From Nocardiopsis quinghaiensis (GTDB lineage Bacteria; Actinomycetota; Actinomycetes; Streptosporangiales; Streptosporangiaceae), in assembly GCF_008638365.1 (NCBI RefSeq), contig NZ_VWVU01000032.1:1-64000 (forward strand): DNA of 64,000 bases, written 5' to 3'. The notes under the pieces were generated by a model. It ran no database searches and was not told the origin of the DNA. It saw nothing but the letters and a program-made list of their open reading frames with translations. Position numbers and translations under genes: made by a program. Shown one piece after another: positions 14,965-23,888 of the stretch (position 1 is the stretch's first letter; each line of letters starts with the position of its first letter).

Positions 14965-17277
14965 TCACTCGGTACGCAGTCCCTCAGGGCTCGTCATCCG
15001 CCACAGGTACGGCAGGCTCGCCAGCGTCACCAGCGCGATCACGCCGAATCCGGCGCCCACGAGCGGGACGAAGCCCCACCAGTCGGTGACCGGGAGGCCG
15101 GCCAGCCGCAGCAGGAGGAGGCCGAGTCCGACCCCGCCGGCGACGGCGATCACCAGTCCGAGCACCACCGGGACCGCGGTCTGCCACAGCACCGACGCGG
15201 CGAGCGTGGAACGGCCGGTCCCGAAGGCGATCAGCACCGAGAGCTGTCGCCTGCGCTCCCGCAGCTGCTCGACCGTGGAGATGACCATGCTCGCCCCGAT
15301 CACCAGCATCGTCAGGACGGCACCGGCCCGGAGCGCGTCGCCGATGTCCGCCAGCGCGCTGTTGCCGCTCACTTGATCCAGGGCGCGCAGGTAGATCGCG
15401 GGGCTGTCGACACCGACGTGGTTGCGCACGTGTTCGGCGGCGTCCGGGGCGCTCCCGTCGAGGGTGATGAGCACCGTGGACTCGAGGCTCTCCAGCTCCT
15501 CGGCGGGAAAGGCCGACGGGGTGAGGAACAGGCCCTGGGGGAGCTGCCCGGCCAGGGCGTCCGCGACCTGGGCCTCACGCACCGGCGGAACGGTCCAGGG
15601 GCGGGGCTCGGCGGTGGGATCGCCCGTACGGGCGTTGTCGAGGTCCAGCCGGTCCCCCGGACGCACGGCGGCCCTGTCACCCGCGACGAAGGCGTCACCA
15701 TCAGAGCAGGAGGAGAACGTGATCAGCCTGTCCAGGGCGGCGCAGTCGGCGACGACGACCGCCCGCGTCTCCTGCGGCCCGTCGGCGCGGGGCGGGACGT
15801 CCGCCAGGGGAAGGTGGGCCACGAGGAAGGGGAAGGAGGACTCCACACCCCTGGCGCCGTCGATGCCGTGGGCGAACTCCGTGCCCTCGGCGCCGGTCTC
15901 CACCATGGCCGAGGCGAGCATCCGTACCCGTTCCGGGTCCGGGTCGCCGGCGGAGGGGACCTGGTCGTTCATCGCGGAGAACAGCATCTGGAGCGCGATC
16001 GCCCCGGCCACGGCGACGGTGACGCCGCTGACGGTACGGGCCGCGATCCCGCTGTTCAACTGCAGGCGCCGCGTGGCCATCTGCCACGACAGCGGACCAC
16101 CGCGCAGACGGCCCACCACGGCCTCGACGACCCACGGCAGCAGCAGGGCGAACCCCGTCAGGGCCACTGCCACGCCGACGGCGACGGCCCATTCCGCGCC
16201 CTCGGAGTTCGTCCCCTGCCCGGGCACGAACAGGACGGCGCAGCCGACGGCCAGGATCACCACGCGCCACCACAGTCGCCGACCGCGGTCGGCGCCCTCC
16301 CGGAAGACGCCCAGCGGGCTGACCTCGACCTTGCGCAGCGCGAAGAGCGTCACCAGGACGGCGCTGGCCGGAACGAGCACCACGATGAGGGCGGCGAGCA
16401 GCGGCACCGGTGTGAGGTCCGCGGGCAGTACGCCCGAGCCCGGGAGCCGCACGTCGTCGGCGAACGTCCGGGCCACCAGGAAGAACCCGGTGCCGAGAAC
16501 CAGGCCCAGGACCGCGCCGACGAGGGACTCGCCCGCGGCGATCCTCCGCGTCATCGCCCTGTCGGCGCCCACCAGCCGCAGCGCGGCCAGACGCTGGTCG
16601 CGGCTCTCGGCGCCGAAACGCATCGCGGTGAGGACGAAGGCGGCGATCGGCAGCAGCAGCACCACGATGATGACGACGACGAGCAGTACGAGCATCGCGG
16701 TCATGCCGCTGGCCGGCCGGTCCGCGCCGAAGCCGGAGACGGCGTACCGGTCCGGGTCCTGGGAGAGGGCGTCCGTGCCCAGGTAGAAGTAGAGCTCCTG
16801 CGGACCCCGCAGGCCTTCGGTGCCGATCACGCCGGCGACCGAGGCGCCGTCGAACCGTTCGGCGAGCAGGGCGCCCTCCGGGGAGCCCAGGAGGGCGCGC
16901 AGGGCCGGGGAGACGTAGAGTTCGCCCGCCTTCGGCAGCCGGTCGATCCCCGGCGGGTGGACGTCCGCGCGCGGGTTCCCGAGCGGTTCGAGCAGTATGC
17001 CCGTGAACATGTCGCCCCGGTACTCGACGATCTCCGGGTTCGCGAGAACCGTGTCCTCGGCGGCCCGCGCCCCCTCCTCCAGATACGCCGGTGCCCGCGC
17101 CTCCATCCGGTCCTGGGCCGCGGCGCGCACCGAGGGCGCCGCGGACGCCAGCAGGAGCACCATCACCCCCAGGCCCACACCCAGTGCCGTGAGCAGTGTT
17201 CCCGTCCAGCCCGCCCACCCGCCGTTCAGGGTGAACCTGGCTCCCATGGCCAGATCGCGGTACCACCGGCCGATCAC
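14965..17277 (-). CDS. ABC transporter permease (FtsX/MacB-like)
   Basis: A 770-residue membrane protein of the FtsX-like permease family. A transmembrane segment near residue 30 (LLTALGVGLGVMVLLLA) is followed by a large extracellular domain, a block of membrane segments in the middle with VLVTLFALRKVEVSPLGVFRE, a second external domain, and C-terminal segments with RRRQLSVLIAFGTGRSTL. The two FtsX repeats and the conserved RK/RR coupling regions are visible. The GTG start overlaps the ATPase stop (GTGA), so the pair is translationally coupled. With the PadR gene in front this looks like a stress- or drug-responsive export/envelope system. The substrate is unknown. Confidence 0.88.
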   Translation of the reverse strand: MIGRWYRDLAMGARFTLNGGWAGWTGTLLTALGVGLGVMVLLLASAAPSVRAAAQDRMEARAPAYLEEGARAAEDTVLANPEIVEYRGDMFTGILLEPLGNPRADVHPPGIDRLPKAGELYVSPALRALLGSPEGALLAERFDGASVAGVIGTEGLRGPQELYFYLGTDALSQDPDRYAVSGFGADRPASGMTAMLVLLVVVIIVVLLLPIAAFVLTAMRFGAESRDQRLAALRLVGADRAMTRRIAAGESLVGAVLGLVLGTGFFLVARTFADDVRLPGSGVLPADLTPVPLLAALIVVLVPASAVLVTLFALRKVEVSPLGVFREGADRGRRLWWRVVILAVGCAVLFVPGQGTNSEGAEWAVAVGVAVALTGFALLLPWVVEAVVGRLRGGPLSWQMATRRLQLNSGIAARTVSGVTVAVAGAIALQMLFSAMNDQVPSAGDPDPERVRMLASAMVETGAEGTEFAHGIDGARGVESSFPFLVAHLPLADVPPRADGPQETRAVVVADCAALDRLITFSSCSDGDAFVAGDRAAVRPGDRLDLDNARTGDPTAEPRPWTVPPVREAQVADALAGQLPQGLFLTPSAFPAEELESLESTVLITLDGSAPDAAEHVRNHVGVDSPAIYLRALDQVSGNSALADIGDALRAGAVLTMLVIGASMVISTVEQLRERRRQLSVLIAFGTGRSTLAASVLWQTAVPVVLGLVIAVAGGVGLGLLLLRLAGLPVTDWWGFVPLVGAGFGVIALVTLASLPYLWRMTSPEGLRTE

Positions 17278-17990
17278 GGCGCACCTCCGATTCCGGTGGC
17301 GGCGTCGAGGGCCTGGCCGTCGCGGACGACGACCTCGCGGTCCGAGTAGGCCGCGACCCGTACGTCGTGGGTGACCAGGACGACCGCGGCCCCGGTGTCG
17401 CGTGCGGCGCCCGTGAGCAGTTCCATGACGCGCTCTCCGTTGAGCGAGTCCAGTGCGCCGGTGGGCTCGTCGGCGAAGACCAGACGCGGGCCCGCCACCA
17501 GCGCCCGCGCGACGGCCACCCGCTGCCTCTGTCCGCCGGACACCTGGCCGGGGCGCTTGTCGCGGACGTCGTCCACTTCCAGGCGGGCCATCCACTCCAT
17601 GGCGGAGGACTCCGCCTTCCCGCGCCCCACACCGGTCAGGCGCAGGGACAGCGCGACGTTCTCGACACAGGTCAGCTCCGGGACGAGCTGGCCGAACTGG
17701 AAGACGAAGCCGAAGTCGCCGCGCCTGAGCCTGCTGCGTTCGGCGTCGGACAGGGCCGACAGCTCGCGGCCGTCGTAGTGCACCGTTCCACCGTCGGGTT
17801 CGAGGATGCCCGCCAGGCAGTGCAGCAGTGTGGACTTGCCGGATCCGGACGGTCCCATGACGGCGACGACCTCGCCGGAGTCGATGGTGAACCCCGCTCC
17901 GTTCAGCGCGGCGGTCGAACCGAAGTACTTGCGAAGCCTGGTGGCGGTGAGCAGGGCTCCCGTGTTTCCGGCTGCGGTGGTGCCGCTCAT
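17274..17990 (-). CDS. ABC transporter ATP-binding protein (LolD/MacB type)
   Basis: A 238-residue ATPase. Walker A is GPSGSGKST, the Q-loop region FVFQFGQLVPELT, the signature VSGGQRQRVAVARAL, Walker B LVFADEPTGALDS and the switch His is in LVTHD. These are typical of the MacB/LolD branch that pairs with FtsX-like permeases. ATG 17990 follows GGGGAGG and overlaps the PadR stop in ATGA, while its own stop overlaps the permease start. Longer upstream frames are read-through from the PadR gene. Confidence 0.95.
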   Translation of the reverse strand: MSGTTAAGNTGALLTATRLRKYFGSTAALNGAGFTIDSGEVVAVMGPSGSGKSTLLHCLAGILEPDGGTVHYDGRELSALSDAERSRLRRGDFGFVFQFGQLVPELTCVENVALSLRLTGVGRGKAESSAMEWMARLEVDDVRDKRPGQVSGGQRQRVAVARALVAGPRLVFADEPTGALDSLNGERVMELLTGAARDTGAAVVLVTHDVRVAAYSDREVVVRDGQALDAATGIGGAP

Positions 17991-18508
17991 GCGACCTCCC
18001 CGGCGAGCCGGTCGAGGCGGTCGGTGGCCAGTTCCAGCCACCGGATGTCGGCCTCCAGGTGGAACAGGGCGTGGTCGCAGACGAGGCGGTCGGCGAGGTC
18101 GCCCTCCGTCTTGCGGCGGGTGAGCTCGCGCATCAGGCGCAGGTGCTCGTTCCGCTGGACGTCCAGCAGGCCGGCGGCGTCACGGCCGGTGAGCAGCGCC
18201 AGCACGACCTTGGCGTAGAGGGTGTTCTGCAGGTACGGCTCGGGCTTCTCCGGCGTGGCGAGCCAGCGGCCGACATCGGTGATACCGGCGTCGGTGATGG
18301 CGTAGCGCTTGCGCTCGGGACCGCTTCCCGCCTCCACGCCGTCCACCTCGACGAGGCCGTTCCTCAGCAGGCGCGACATCGTGGAGTAGACCTGGCCGTA
18401 GTGCAGCGGGCGGTCGTGTCCGAACCGTTCGTCGAAGAGGCGCTTGAGGTCGTAGCCGTGGCGGGGGCCCGATTCGAGCAGACCGAGCAACGTGTTACCG
18501 ATAGACAT
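17987..18508 (-). CDS. PadR-family transcriptional regulator
   Basis: A 173-residue repressor-type regulator. The N-terminal winged helix reads LLGLLESGPRHGYDLKRLF and GQVYSTMSRLLRNGLV, standard for PadR. The C-terminal half is the helical Vir/PadR dimerisation domain. It is first in an overlapping operon with an ABC ATPase and permease, the arrangement of LmrA/PadR-controlled exporters. ATG 18508 sits ten bases from an array of TATACA/TGTATA half-sites, so autoregulation is likely. Confidence 0.9.
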   Translation of the reverse strand: MSIGNTLLGLLESGPRHGYDLKRLFDERFGHDRPLHYGQVYSTMSRLLRNGLVEVDGVEAGSGPERKRYAITDAGITDVGRWLATPEKPEPYLQNTLYAKVVLALLTGRDAAGLLDVQRNEHLRLMRELTRRKTEGDLADRLVCDHALFHLEADIRWLELATDRLDRLAGEVA

Positions 18509-18517
18509 GACGGTGAC

Positions 18518-18547
18518 TATACACAATATGTATACATGAGGTGTATA
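18518..18547. promoter_or_regulatory. Tandem PadR operators
   Basis: TATACA-N5-TGTATA occurs at 18518-18534, and its right half overlaps a second TATACA-N5-TGTATA at 18531-18547. Spacing is five bases in both. PadR proteins bind such ATAC/GTAT dyads, and the array lies just upstream of the PadR start codon, where it would cover the promoter. Confidence 0.75.
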
Positions 18548-18695
18548 GAGGGTGCGGGTCGATGGCTGAAGAGTGCCCCGTGTCCCCGCCGGTGCGCCCC
18601 GGCGGCGCGAAGGTTCGGCCGGTCGACGCCACCACTGGTGGGGGCCTTGGATATCCGGGGTGAGTGACGGGGCCCGGACCGGGCATACACGCCGC

Positions 18696-19652
18696 ATGGA
18701 ACTGATCACCGCGGACGACGTCCGCGCCGCGCAGACCCGCCTGCAGGGGCAGATCGTGCGCACTCCTCTGACGGTGGGGCCGTCGGACGGACCGCCCTTC
18801 CTCCTGAAGCCGGAGAGCCTCCAGCCCACCGGGGCCTTCAAGCTCCGCGGCGCCACCAACGCCGTCGCCCTGCTCGACCCCGCCCAGCGCAGGACCGGCG
18901 TGGTGACCCACTCCTCGGGCAACCACGGCCAGGCACTCGCCTACGCGGCGGCCCGGCACGGGGTGCCCTGCACCGTCGTCGTCCCCGAGGGCTCTCCCAA
19001 GGTCAAGGTCGACCGCATACGCGCCTTCGGCGCCCGCGTCGTCACGGTGCCGCCCGACCAGCGCGAGACCACCGCCCGCGGACTCCAGGAGAGCGAGATG
19101 CTCGCCCTGGTCCCGCCCTTCGACGATCCCCGCGTCATCGCGGGTCAGGGCACCGTGGGCCTGGAGATCCTGGAGCAGTCCCCCGAGGTGACGACCATCG
19201 TCGTGCCCGTGGGCGGCGGAGGCCTGGCCTCGGGTGTGGCCACCGCCGCCCGGACCGTCCGACCCCACCACGTCCGCGTCGTGGGCGTGGAGCCCGAGCT
19301 GGCCGCCGACGCCGCCGAGAGCCTGCGCATCGGGAGCCTCGTCACCTGGACGCCCGAGCGCACCGGCCGCACCATGGCCGACGGTGTGCGCGTCTGCCTG
19401 TCCGAGCGCACCTTCGCCCACCTCAGCGCCCGCCTGGACGACATCGTCACCGTGACCGAGGAGGAGATCGCCCACGCCGTCGCCGTTCTCGCCCACGGAT
19501 CGCGCCTGGTGACCGAACCCAGCGGTGCCCTGGCCGCGGCCGCCATCCTCACGGGACGCGTGGCCACGGTCCCCGGCCGTTCGGAGGAGACGGTCGCGGT
19601 CGTCTCGGGAGGGAACGTGGACCCGGAGGTGTTCGCCCGCCTGGTGGCGTGA
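18696..19652 (+). CDS. PLP-dependent threonine/serine dehydratase-family protein
   Basis: A 318-residue fold-type II PLP enzyme. The PLP Lys is in PTGAFKLRGA, the substrate loop is SSGNHGQALA, and the phosphate-binding glycine loop is PVGGGGLASG. It lacks the C-terminal ACT domain of biosynthetic IlvA, so it belongs with catabolic dehydratases or serine/threo-3-hydroxyaspartate racemase-like enzymes. ATG 18696 starts the conserved ITADDVRAAQ segment; a longer frame from 18573 has no family support. It is divergent from the PadR operon. A second paralogue is at 42326-43249. Confidence 0.85.
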   Translation: MELITADDVRAAQTRLQGQIVRTPLTVGPSDGPPFLLKPESLQPTGAFKLRGATNAVALLDPAQRRTGVVTHSSGNHGQALAYAAARHGVPCTVVVPEGSPKVKVDRIRAFGARVVTVPPDQRETTARGLQESEMLALVPPFDDPRVIAGQGTVGLEILEQSPEVTTIVVPVGGGGLASGVATAARTVRPHHVRVVGVEPELAADAAESLRIGSLVTWTPERTGRTMADGVRVCLSERTFAHLSARLDDIVTVTEEEIAHAVAVLAHGSRLVTEPSGALAAAAILTGRVATVPGRSEETVAVVSGGNVDPEVFARLVA

Positions 19653-19764
19653 TCGGCGACCAGCCCTCACGCTCTGACGCATACCGGTGACCACCGGCTC
19701 CGGGAGTGCCGGGAGGGCCGGGCCACGGAAAACCGGTGGCCCCGACCGCTGCGGCCACAGAACA

Positions 19765-20553
19765 ATGGAGCCCATGACCCATGTCCGGAATCCTCCTTCC
19801 GTCCGCCCGCTCGCCCTGGTCACGGGCGTGGGCCGCACCGTCGGTATCGGCTCCGCCGTCGCCCGCCGGCTGGCGGCGTCGGGCTGGGACACGGCCTTCA
19901 CCTACTGGACGCCCTACGACGCGCGCATGGACTGGGGCGTCGAACCCGGCGCGGCCGACGCCGTGCTCGCCTCCCTGGCCGAGCACGGCGCCCGCGCCGT
20001 CGCCGTCGAGGCCGACCTGGAGGATCCCCACGCCCCCGCCCGCGTCTTCGACACCGTCGAGGAACGACTGGGCGGTGTGAGCGCGCTGGTCATGTGCCAC
20101 TGCGAGTCGGTCGACTCCGGGCTGCTGGATACCACCGTGGAGAGCTTCGACCGGCACTTCGCCGTCAACGCCCGCGCCACATGGCAGCTGGTCCGCGAGT
20201 TCGGACTGCGCTTTCGGGGCGAGCACGGAACCGGGCGGATCATCGCCCTCACCAGCGACCACACCGTCGGCAACCTGCCCTACGGCGCGAGCAAGGGCGC
20301 CCTGGACCGCATCGTGCTCTCCGCCGCCCGGGAACTCGCCCACCTGGGAGTGACCGCCAACGCCGTCAACCCGGGTCCCGTCGACACCGGCTGGATGTCG
20401 GAGCGGACCAGGGCCGAGTGCGCCGGCCGCACTCCGCTGGGGCGCCTGGGCACTCCGGACGACACCGCGGACCTGGTGGACTTCCTCTGCTCGGTCCGGG
20501 GCCGGTGGGTCAACGGCCAGCTGCTGATGAGCGACGGGGGCGTCTCCGCCTGA
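19765..20553 (+). CDS. Short-chain dehydrogenase/reductase (FabG-like)
   Basis: A 262-residue classical SDR. The NAD(P)-binding start is LVTGVGRTVGIGSAVARRL, somewhat atypical because the first glycines are spread out as in 3-ketoacyl reductase relatives. The catalytic set is the Ser in ALTSDH and Tyr173-xxx-Lys177 in PYGASKGAL, followed by NAVNPGPVDTGW. ATG 19765 or 19774 could be used; GGAG overlaps the first codons, so the start is uncertain by three residues. It lies 112 bases after the dehydratase on the same strand. Substrate unknown. Confidence 0.88.
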   Translation: MEPMTHVRNPPSVRPLALVTGVGRTVGIGSAVARRLAASGWDTAFTYWTPYDARMDWGVEPGAADAVLASLAEHGARAVAVEADLEDPHAPARVFDTVEERLGGVSALVMCHCESVDSGLLDTTVESFDRHFAVNARATWQLVREFGLRFRGEHGTGRIIALTSDHTVGNLPYGASKGALDRIVLSAARELAHLGVTANAVNPGPVDTGWMSERTRAECAGRTPLGRLGTPDDTADLVDFLCSVRGRWVNGQLLMSDGGVSA

Positions 20554-20595
20554 CGGCTGGCGGGAAGAAGCGGCACGCCGTCACCGGGTGGGACC

Positions 20596-20856
20596 TCAGG
20601 CGTGGGGCGCGCTGCCGTTGCGTCCGTTCCCGGACTCGGGGGAAACCTGCCAGCGGGCGGAGTCCCGCTGGTGGGCGGGCTCCTGCCGGCGTACGGAGTC
20701 CCGCCGGTGCTCGCCGGCCCGGGTGGTCCGGGCGGCGCGGTCCTCGCGGCGGCGCATGGCCATGTCGGACAGGACGGCCAGGCCGAAGGTGACGATGATC
20801 GCGGAAACGATCAGCACGGTCCACAGCGCGGTGCCGAAGGAGGACGGATCGGTCAC
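20596..20856 (-). CDS. Small single-pass membrane protein
   Basis: An 86-residue protein that starts at GTG 20856 with GGAG seven bases ahead. One transmembrane helix (about 9-30, ALWTVLIVSAIIVTFGLAVL) is followed by a highly charged Arg-rich cytoplasmic tail. No family is recognised. It lies downstream of purB on the same strand, after a purB terminator, and is convergent with the SDR gene. Confidence 0.6.
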   Translation of the reverse strand: MTDPSSFGTALWTVLIVSAIIVTFGLAVLSDMAMRRREDRAARTTRAGEHRRDSVRRQEPAHQRDSARWQVSPESGNGRNGSAPHA

Positions 20857-20999
20857 TGGGCTCTCCGAAGGGGGTCGTCGTGGGCATGCCGACACGGCAA
20901 CCGTAATAGGCGTTAACTTCCGAACCCAGTGTGCGCGTGAGTGAACTGCGCCATATGTGCCGTGACACCACGGCGCGCATGGCGGACGAGCACGACGAA

Positions 21000-21034
21000 G
21001 GGCCCGGGAAGGTGCCGGAGCACCTCCCGGGCCC
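21000..21034 (-). terminator. Terminator after purB
   Basis: GGGCCCGGGA-A-GGTGC and its complement (arms 21000-21015 and 21020-21034, one bulged base) enclose a four-base loop, directly downstream of purB on the minus strand. Confidence 0.7.
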
Positions 21035-21055
21035 GAGGCCGGCGGGCGGGAACCG

Positions 21056-22486
21056 CTACAGGATCGAACCGGGGGAGTAGGCGGCCGCCTCCGGGCGCGC
21101 GGCCGTGATCTCCTCGATCCGGGCCACCACGGCCGCCACCTGGTCGGCGGCGGCACCGGTGAAGGTGATCCGGTCGGCCAGCAGCGCGTCCAGCTCCGCG
21201 CGGTCCAGGGGGAAGCGCTCGTCCCGCGCCAGACGGTCCAGCAACTGGTTGCCCGCACCCTCCTGGCGCATCGCCAGGGCCGAACCCACGGCGTGCTCCT
21301 TGATGAGCTCGTGGGCGGTCTCGCGGCCCACACCGGCGCGCACGGCGGCCATCAGCATCTTGGTCGTGGCCAGGAACGGCAGGTAGCGGTCGAGTTCGGC
21401 GGAGACCACCGCGGGGAAGGCCCCGAACTCGTCCAGTACCGTCAGCATCGTCTCGACCAGGCCGTCGAAGGCGAAGAACGCGTCCGGCAGCGCCACCCGG
21501 CGCACCACCGAGCAGGACACGTCGCCCTCGTTCCACTGGTCGCCCGCCAGCTCACCGGCCATGGACGCGTACCCGCGCAGGATCACGGTCAGCCCGTTGA
21601 CCCGCTCGCAGGAACGTGTGTTCATCTTGTGCGGCATCGCCGAGGAACCCACCTGGCCCTCGGCGAACCCCTCGGTGACCAGCTCCTGTCCGGCCATCAG
21701 CCGGATGGTCTTCGCCAGGGACGAGGGACCGGCGGCCAGCTGCACCAGCGCGGTCAGCACCTCGTAGTCCAGTGAGCGCGGGTACACCTGGCCCACACTC
21801 GTGAACCGCCGCTCGAAGCCCAGGTACGCGGCCACCTCGTTCTCCAGCGAGGTCAGCGCCTCGCGGTCCCCGCCCAGCAGATCCAGCATGTCCTGCGCGG
21901 TGCCCACCGGGCCCTTGATCCCGCGCAGCGGGTAACGGGCGATCAGCTCCTCCAGCCGCCCGTGGGCGACCAGCACCTCGTCGGCGATCGACGCGAACCG
22001 CTTGCCCAGCGTCGTGGCCTGGGCCGCCACGTTGTGGGACCGGCCCGCCATCACCGTCTCGCCGTACTGGGCCGACAACCCTCCCAGCCGGGCCAGCAGC
22101 GCCACCACGCGGTCGCGCGCCAGCAGAAGGCTGTCGCGCACCTGCAGCTGCTCGACGTTCTCGGTCAGGTCACGCGAGGTCATGCCCTTGTGGACGTGCT
22201 CGTGGCCGGCGAGGGCGTTGAACTCCTCGATACGGGCCTTCACGTCGTGCCGGGTGACCCGCTCGCGCTCGGCGATGGAGGCCAGGTCCACCTGCTCCAG
22301 GACCTTCTCGTAGTCCTCGACCACACCGGCGGGCACGTCCACGCCCAGACGCGCCTGGGCGCGCAGCACGGCCAGCCACAGCCGCCGCTCGGCGACCACC
22401 TTGCACTCGGGGGACCACAGCCGGGCCAGCTCCGCGGACGCGTAGCGGGCAGCCAGGACATCGGGGATCAGAGGTTTCGCGCTCAC
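21056..22486 (-). CDS. purB: Adenylosuccinate lyase
   Basis: A 476-residue fumarase/aspartase-superfamily lyase that would convert SAICAR to AICAR and adenylosuccinate to AMP in purine synthesis. The superfamily signature GSSAMPHKMN with the catalytic Ser loop is present, as are TSRDLTENVEQ, GRSHNVAAQATTLGKR and the N-terminal YASAELARLWSPE typical of actinobacterial PurB. Full length for the family. The ATG lacks a strong ribosome site. It is the clearest core-metabolism gene in the window and stands alone, flanked by a terminator. Confidence 0.96.
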   Translation of the reverse strand: MSAKPLIPDVLAARYASAELARLWSPECKVVAERRLWLAVLRAQARLGVDVPAGVVEDYEKVLEQVDLASIAERERVTRHDVKARIEEFNALAGHEHVHKGMTSRDLTENVEQLQVRDSLLLARDRVVALLARLGGLSAQYGETVMAGRSHNVAAQATTLGKRFASIADEVLVAHGRLEELIARYPLRGIKGPVGTAQDMLDLLGGDREALTSLENEVAAYLGFERRFTSVGQVYPRSLDYEVLTALVQLAAGPSSLAKTIRLMAGQELVTEGFAEGQVGSSAMPHKMNTRSCERVNGLTVILRGYASMAGELAGDQWNEGDVSCSVVRRVALPDAFFAFDGLVETMLTVLDEFGAFPAVVSAELDRYLPFLATTKMLMAAVRAGVGRETAHELIKEHAVGSALAMRQEGAGNQLLDRLARDERFPLDRAELDALLADRITFTGAAADQVAAVVARIEEITAARPEAAAYSPGSIL

Positions 22487-22699
22487 GTCGTCCGACCCTA
22501 TCGCCCTGAGCTGCTACGTCCGTGCCCCGGCCCGCGCCTTCGGCGACCCGCCCCCCGCCGGTGGGCCCGGCCCCACCCCCGACCGTGGGGCGGAACCGGT
22601 TCTCCTCGCCTCCCGGTCTGCCTAACGTTGGGCGCATGACCACGTTCGACGCGTTCACGGGCCCCGGGGCGCCGTCGCGCCGACCCGCCCGCGCGCCGG

Positions 22700-22896
22700 A
22701 CCCCGCGCGAGCACGAGGTGCTCGCCCTGATGGCCGAGGGGCACTCCAACGGGGCGACCGCCCGCCGACCCGTGGTCAGCGGCGCCGCCGTCGGCGAGCA
22801 CGTGGGCAACATCCCGGCCGAGTCGACCTGCCGCCGGACGAGGACGTGCACCGCCGAGTCCCTGCGCTCCTGGCCCACCTCCGAGGCCGTCCGGCC
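22700..22896 (+). pseudogene. Remnant of a LuxR-type HTH response regulator
   Basis: From 22700 the frame reads TPREHEVLALMAEGHSN, then ARRPVVSGAAVGEHVGNI, the helix-turn-helix of NarL/LuxR regulators. It then changes frame and gives DLPPDEDVHRRVPALLAHL, the usual end of this subfamily. The receiver domain is absent, and Pro and Gly replace conserved helix residues. It is a decayed C-terminal fragment. Confidence 0.7.
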
Positions 22897-22958
22897 TGAA
22901 CCGCGGACCGGGCCCGCGCCCTCGGACGGCAGGGACGGGCCCACTCCGGTGGCGGCGC

Positions 22959-23681
22959 TCACCCGGCGTTGGGCGCGCACCAGTCGACCAGGACGACGGG
23001 CTCATCGCCCACGACCCAGGCGTCGTGCCCGGGCGGGACGAACGCGACCTGCCCGGCACGGAGGTCGCGCTCGGTGCCGTCGTCCATCCGGCAGCGCAGG
23101 GTGCCCGACACGATGTGGGCGCAGTGGGTCTTCGTGCACGTCTCGGTCCCCTCGATGGGCCGCACGTGCTCGGACCAGCGCCAACCGGGCTGGAAGCTCA
23201 GCCGCGCGACGCCCTGGCCGCCGACCCGCACGACGTCGACACGTCCCCTCTCGAACTCCTGGCTCTGCTCGGGCTCATCGAACTCGGCCACCTGGAAGGT
23301 GTTCCCGGACTCCTCGTCCCAGGCCTGCACCATGGACTGGTGCGCGATGCGCCCGTCCCGCAGGTCCAGCATGGTCATGCTCATGACCTGGTTGCCGTCG
23401 GGATAGGTGCACCGTTCGGTGTAGGCGGCGTGCTCGGGGCTCGCCACGCACTGGAGCACCTCGTGGGTCATCTCGCGCGAGGAGAGGTCCCTCAGGGCCG
23501 CTCCGATCTCGTCCCTGCCGTGCAGGACCATGGGCGAGCCGGGCGGGGTGCGCCGGTCGAACATCTCCATCTCGGCGGCGTCGTCGTACTGGGCGATCAT
23601 GGAGTCGGCGTCGGAGGCCTCCACGGCCCGGGTGTAGCGGTCGACGTCGAAGTGCGCGCGGGGCTGCGTTGGTGCGGACAT
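22959..23681 (-). CDS. SnoaL-like / cupin fusion protein
   Basis: A 240-residue two-domain protein. Residues about 8-125 form a SnoaL-like (NTF2-fold) domain: FDVDRYTRAVEASDADSM, HGRDEIGAALRDL, and the strand with DLRDGRIAHQSMVQAWD. Residues about 145-235 form a cupin: FQPGWRWSEHVRP, CTKTHCAHIVSGTL and AGQVAFVPPGHDAWV. The cupin has several His residues in metal-binding positions. AAGGAG precedes ATG 23681 by eight bases. The fusion suggests small-molecule or lipid binding with oxidative chemistry, but no function is established. Confidence 0.8.
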   Translation of the reverse strand: MSAPTQPRAHFDVDRYTRAVEASDADSMIAQYDDAAEMEMFDRRTPPGSPMVLHGRDEIGAALRDLSSREMTHEVLQCVASPEHAAYTERCTYPDGNQVMSMTMLDLRDGRIAHQSMVQAWDEESGNTFQVAEFDEPEQSQEFERGRVDVVRVGGQGVARLSFQPGWRWSEHVRPIEGTETCTKTHCAHIVSGTLRCRMDDGTERDLRAGQVAFVPPGHDAWVVGDEPVVLVDWCAPNAG

Positions 23682-23888
23682 GGTCTTGCTCCTTCCTCGC
23701 CGGGACCCTCTCCGGTGAGGGCGGTCCCACTACCCAGACTGCGCCTGCCGTGTTCCTCGATTCGCTCAAGCCCCGGTCATGGATCGGACTCGTCGTGGAC
23801 CCGCCCGGGGCCCCGGCGGCACCGGACGTATCGTGGGACCAGAGCCCGACACACGGTGCGAACCCCCTCGCAGCCCGGAGGAGACCGG

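Noticed and set aside
15373-17349. A 658-codon + strand frame opposite the ABC permease
   Set aside because: It is antisense to a permease with clear FtsX-like motifs; its His/Gln/Arg-rich text is a typical shadow.
22637-22700. ATG frame in front of the LuxR remnant as an intact small regulator
   Set aside because: The HTH changes frame and carries substitutions in the recognition helices; no receiver or dimerisation part is present.
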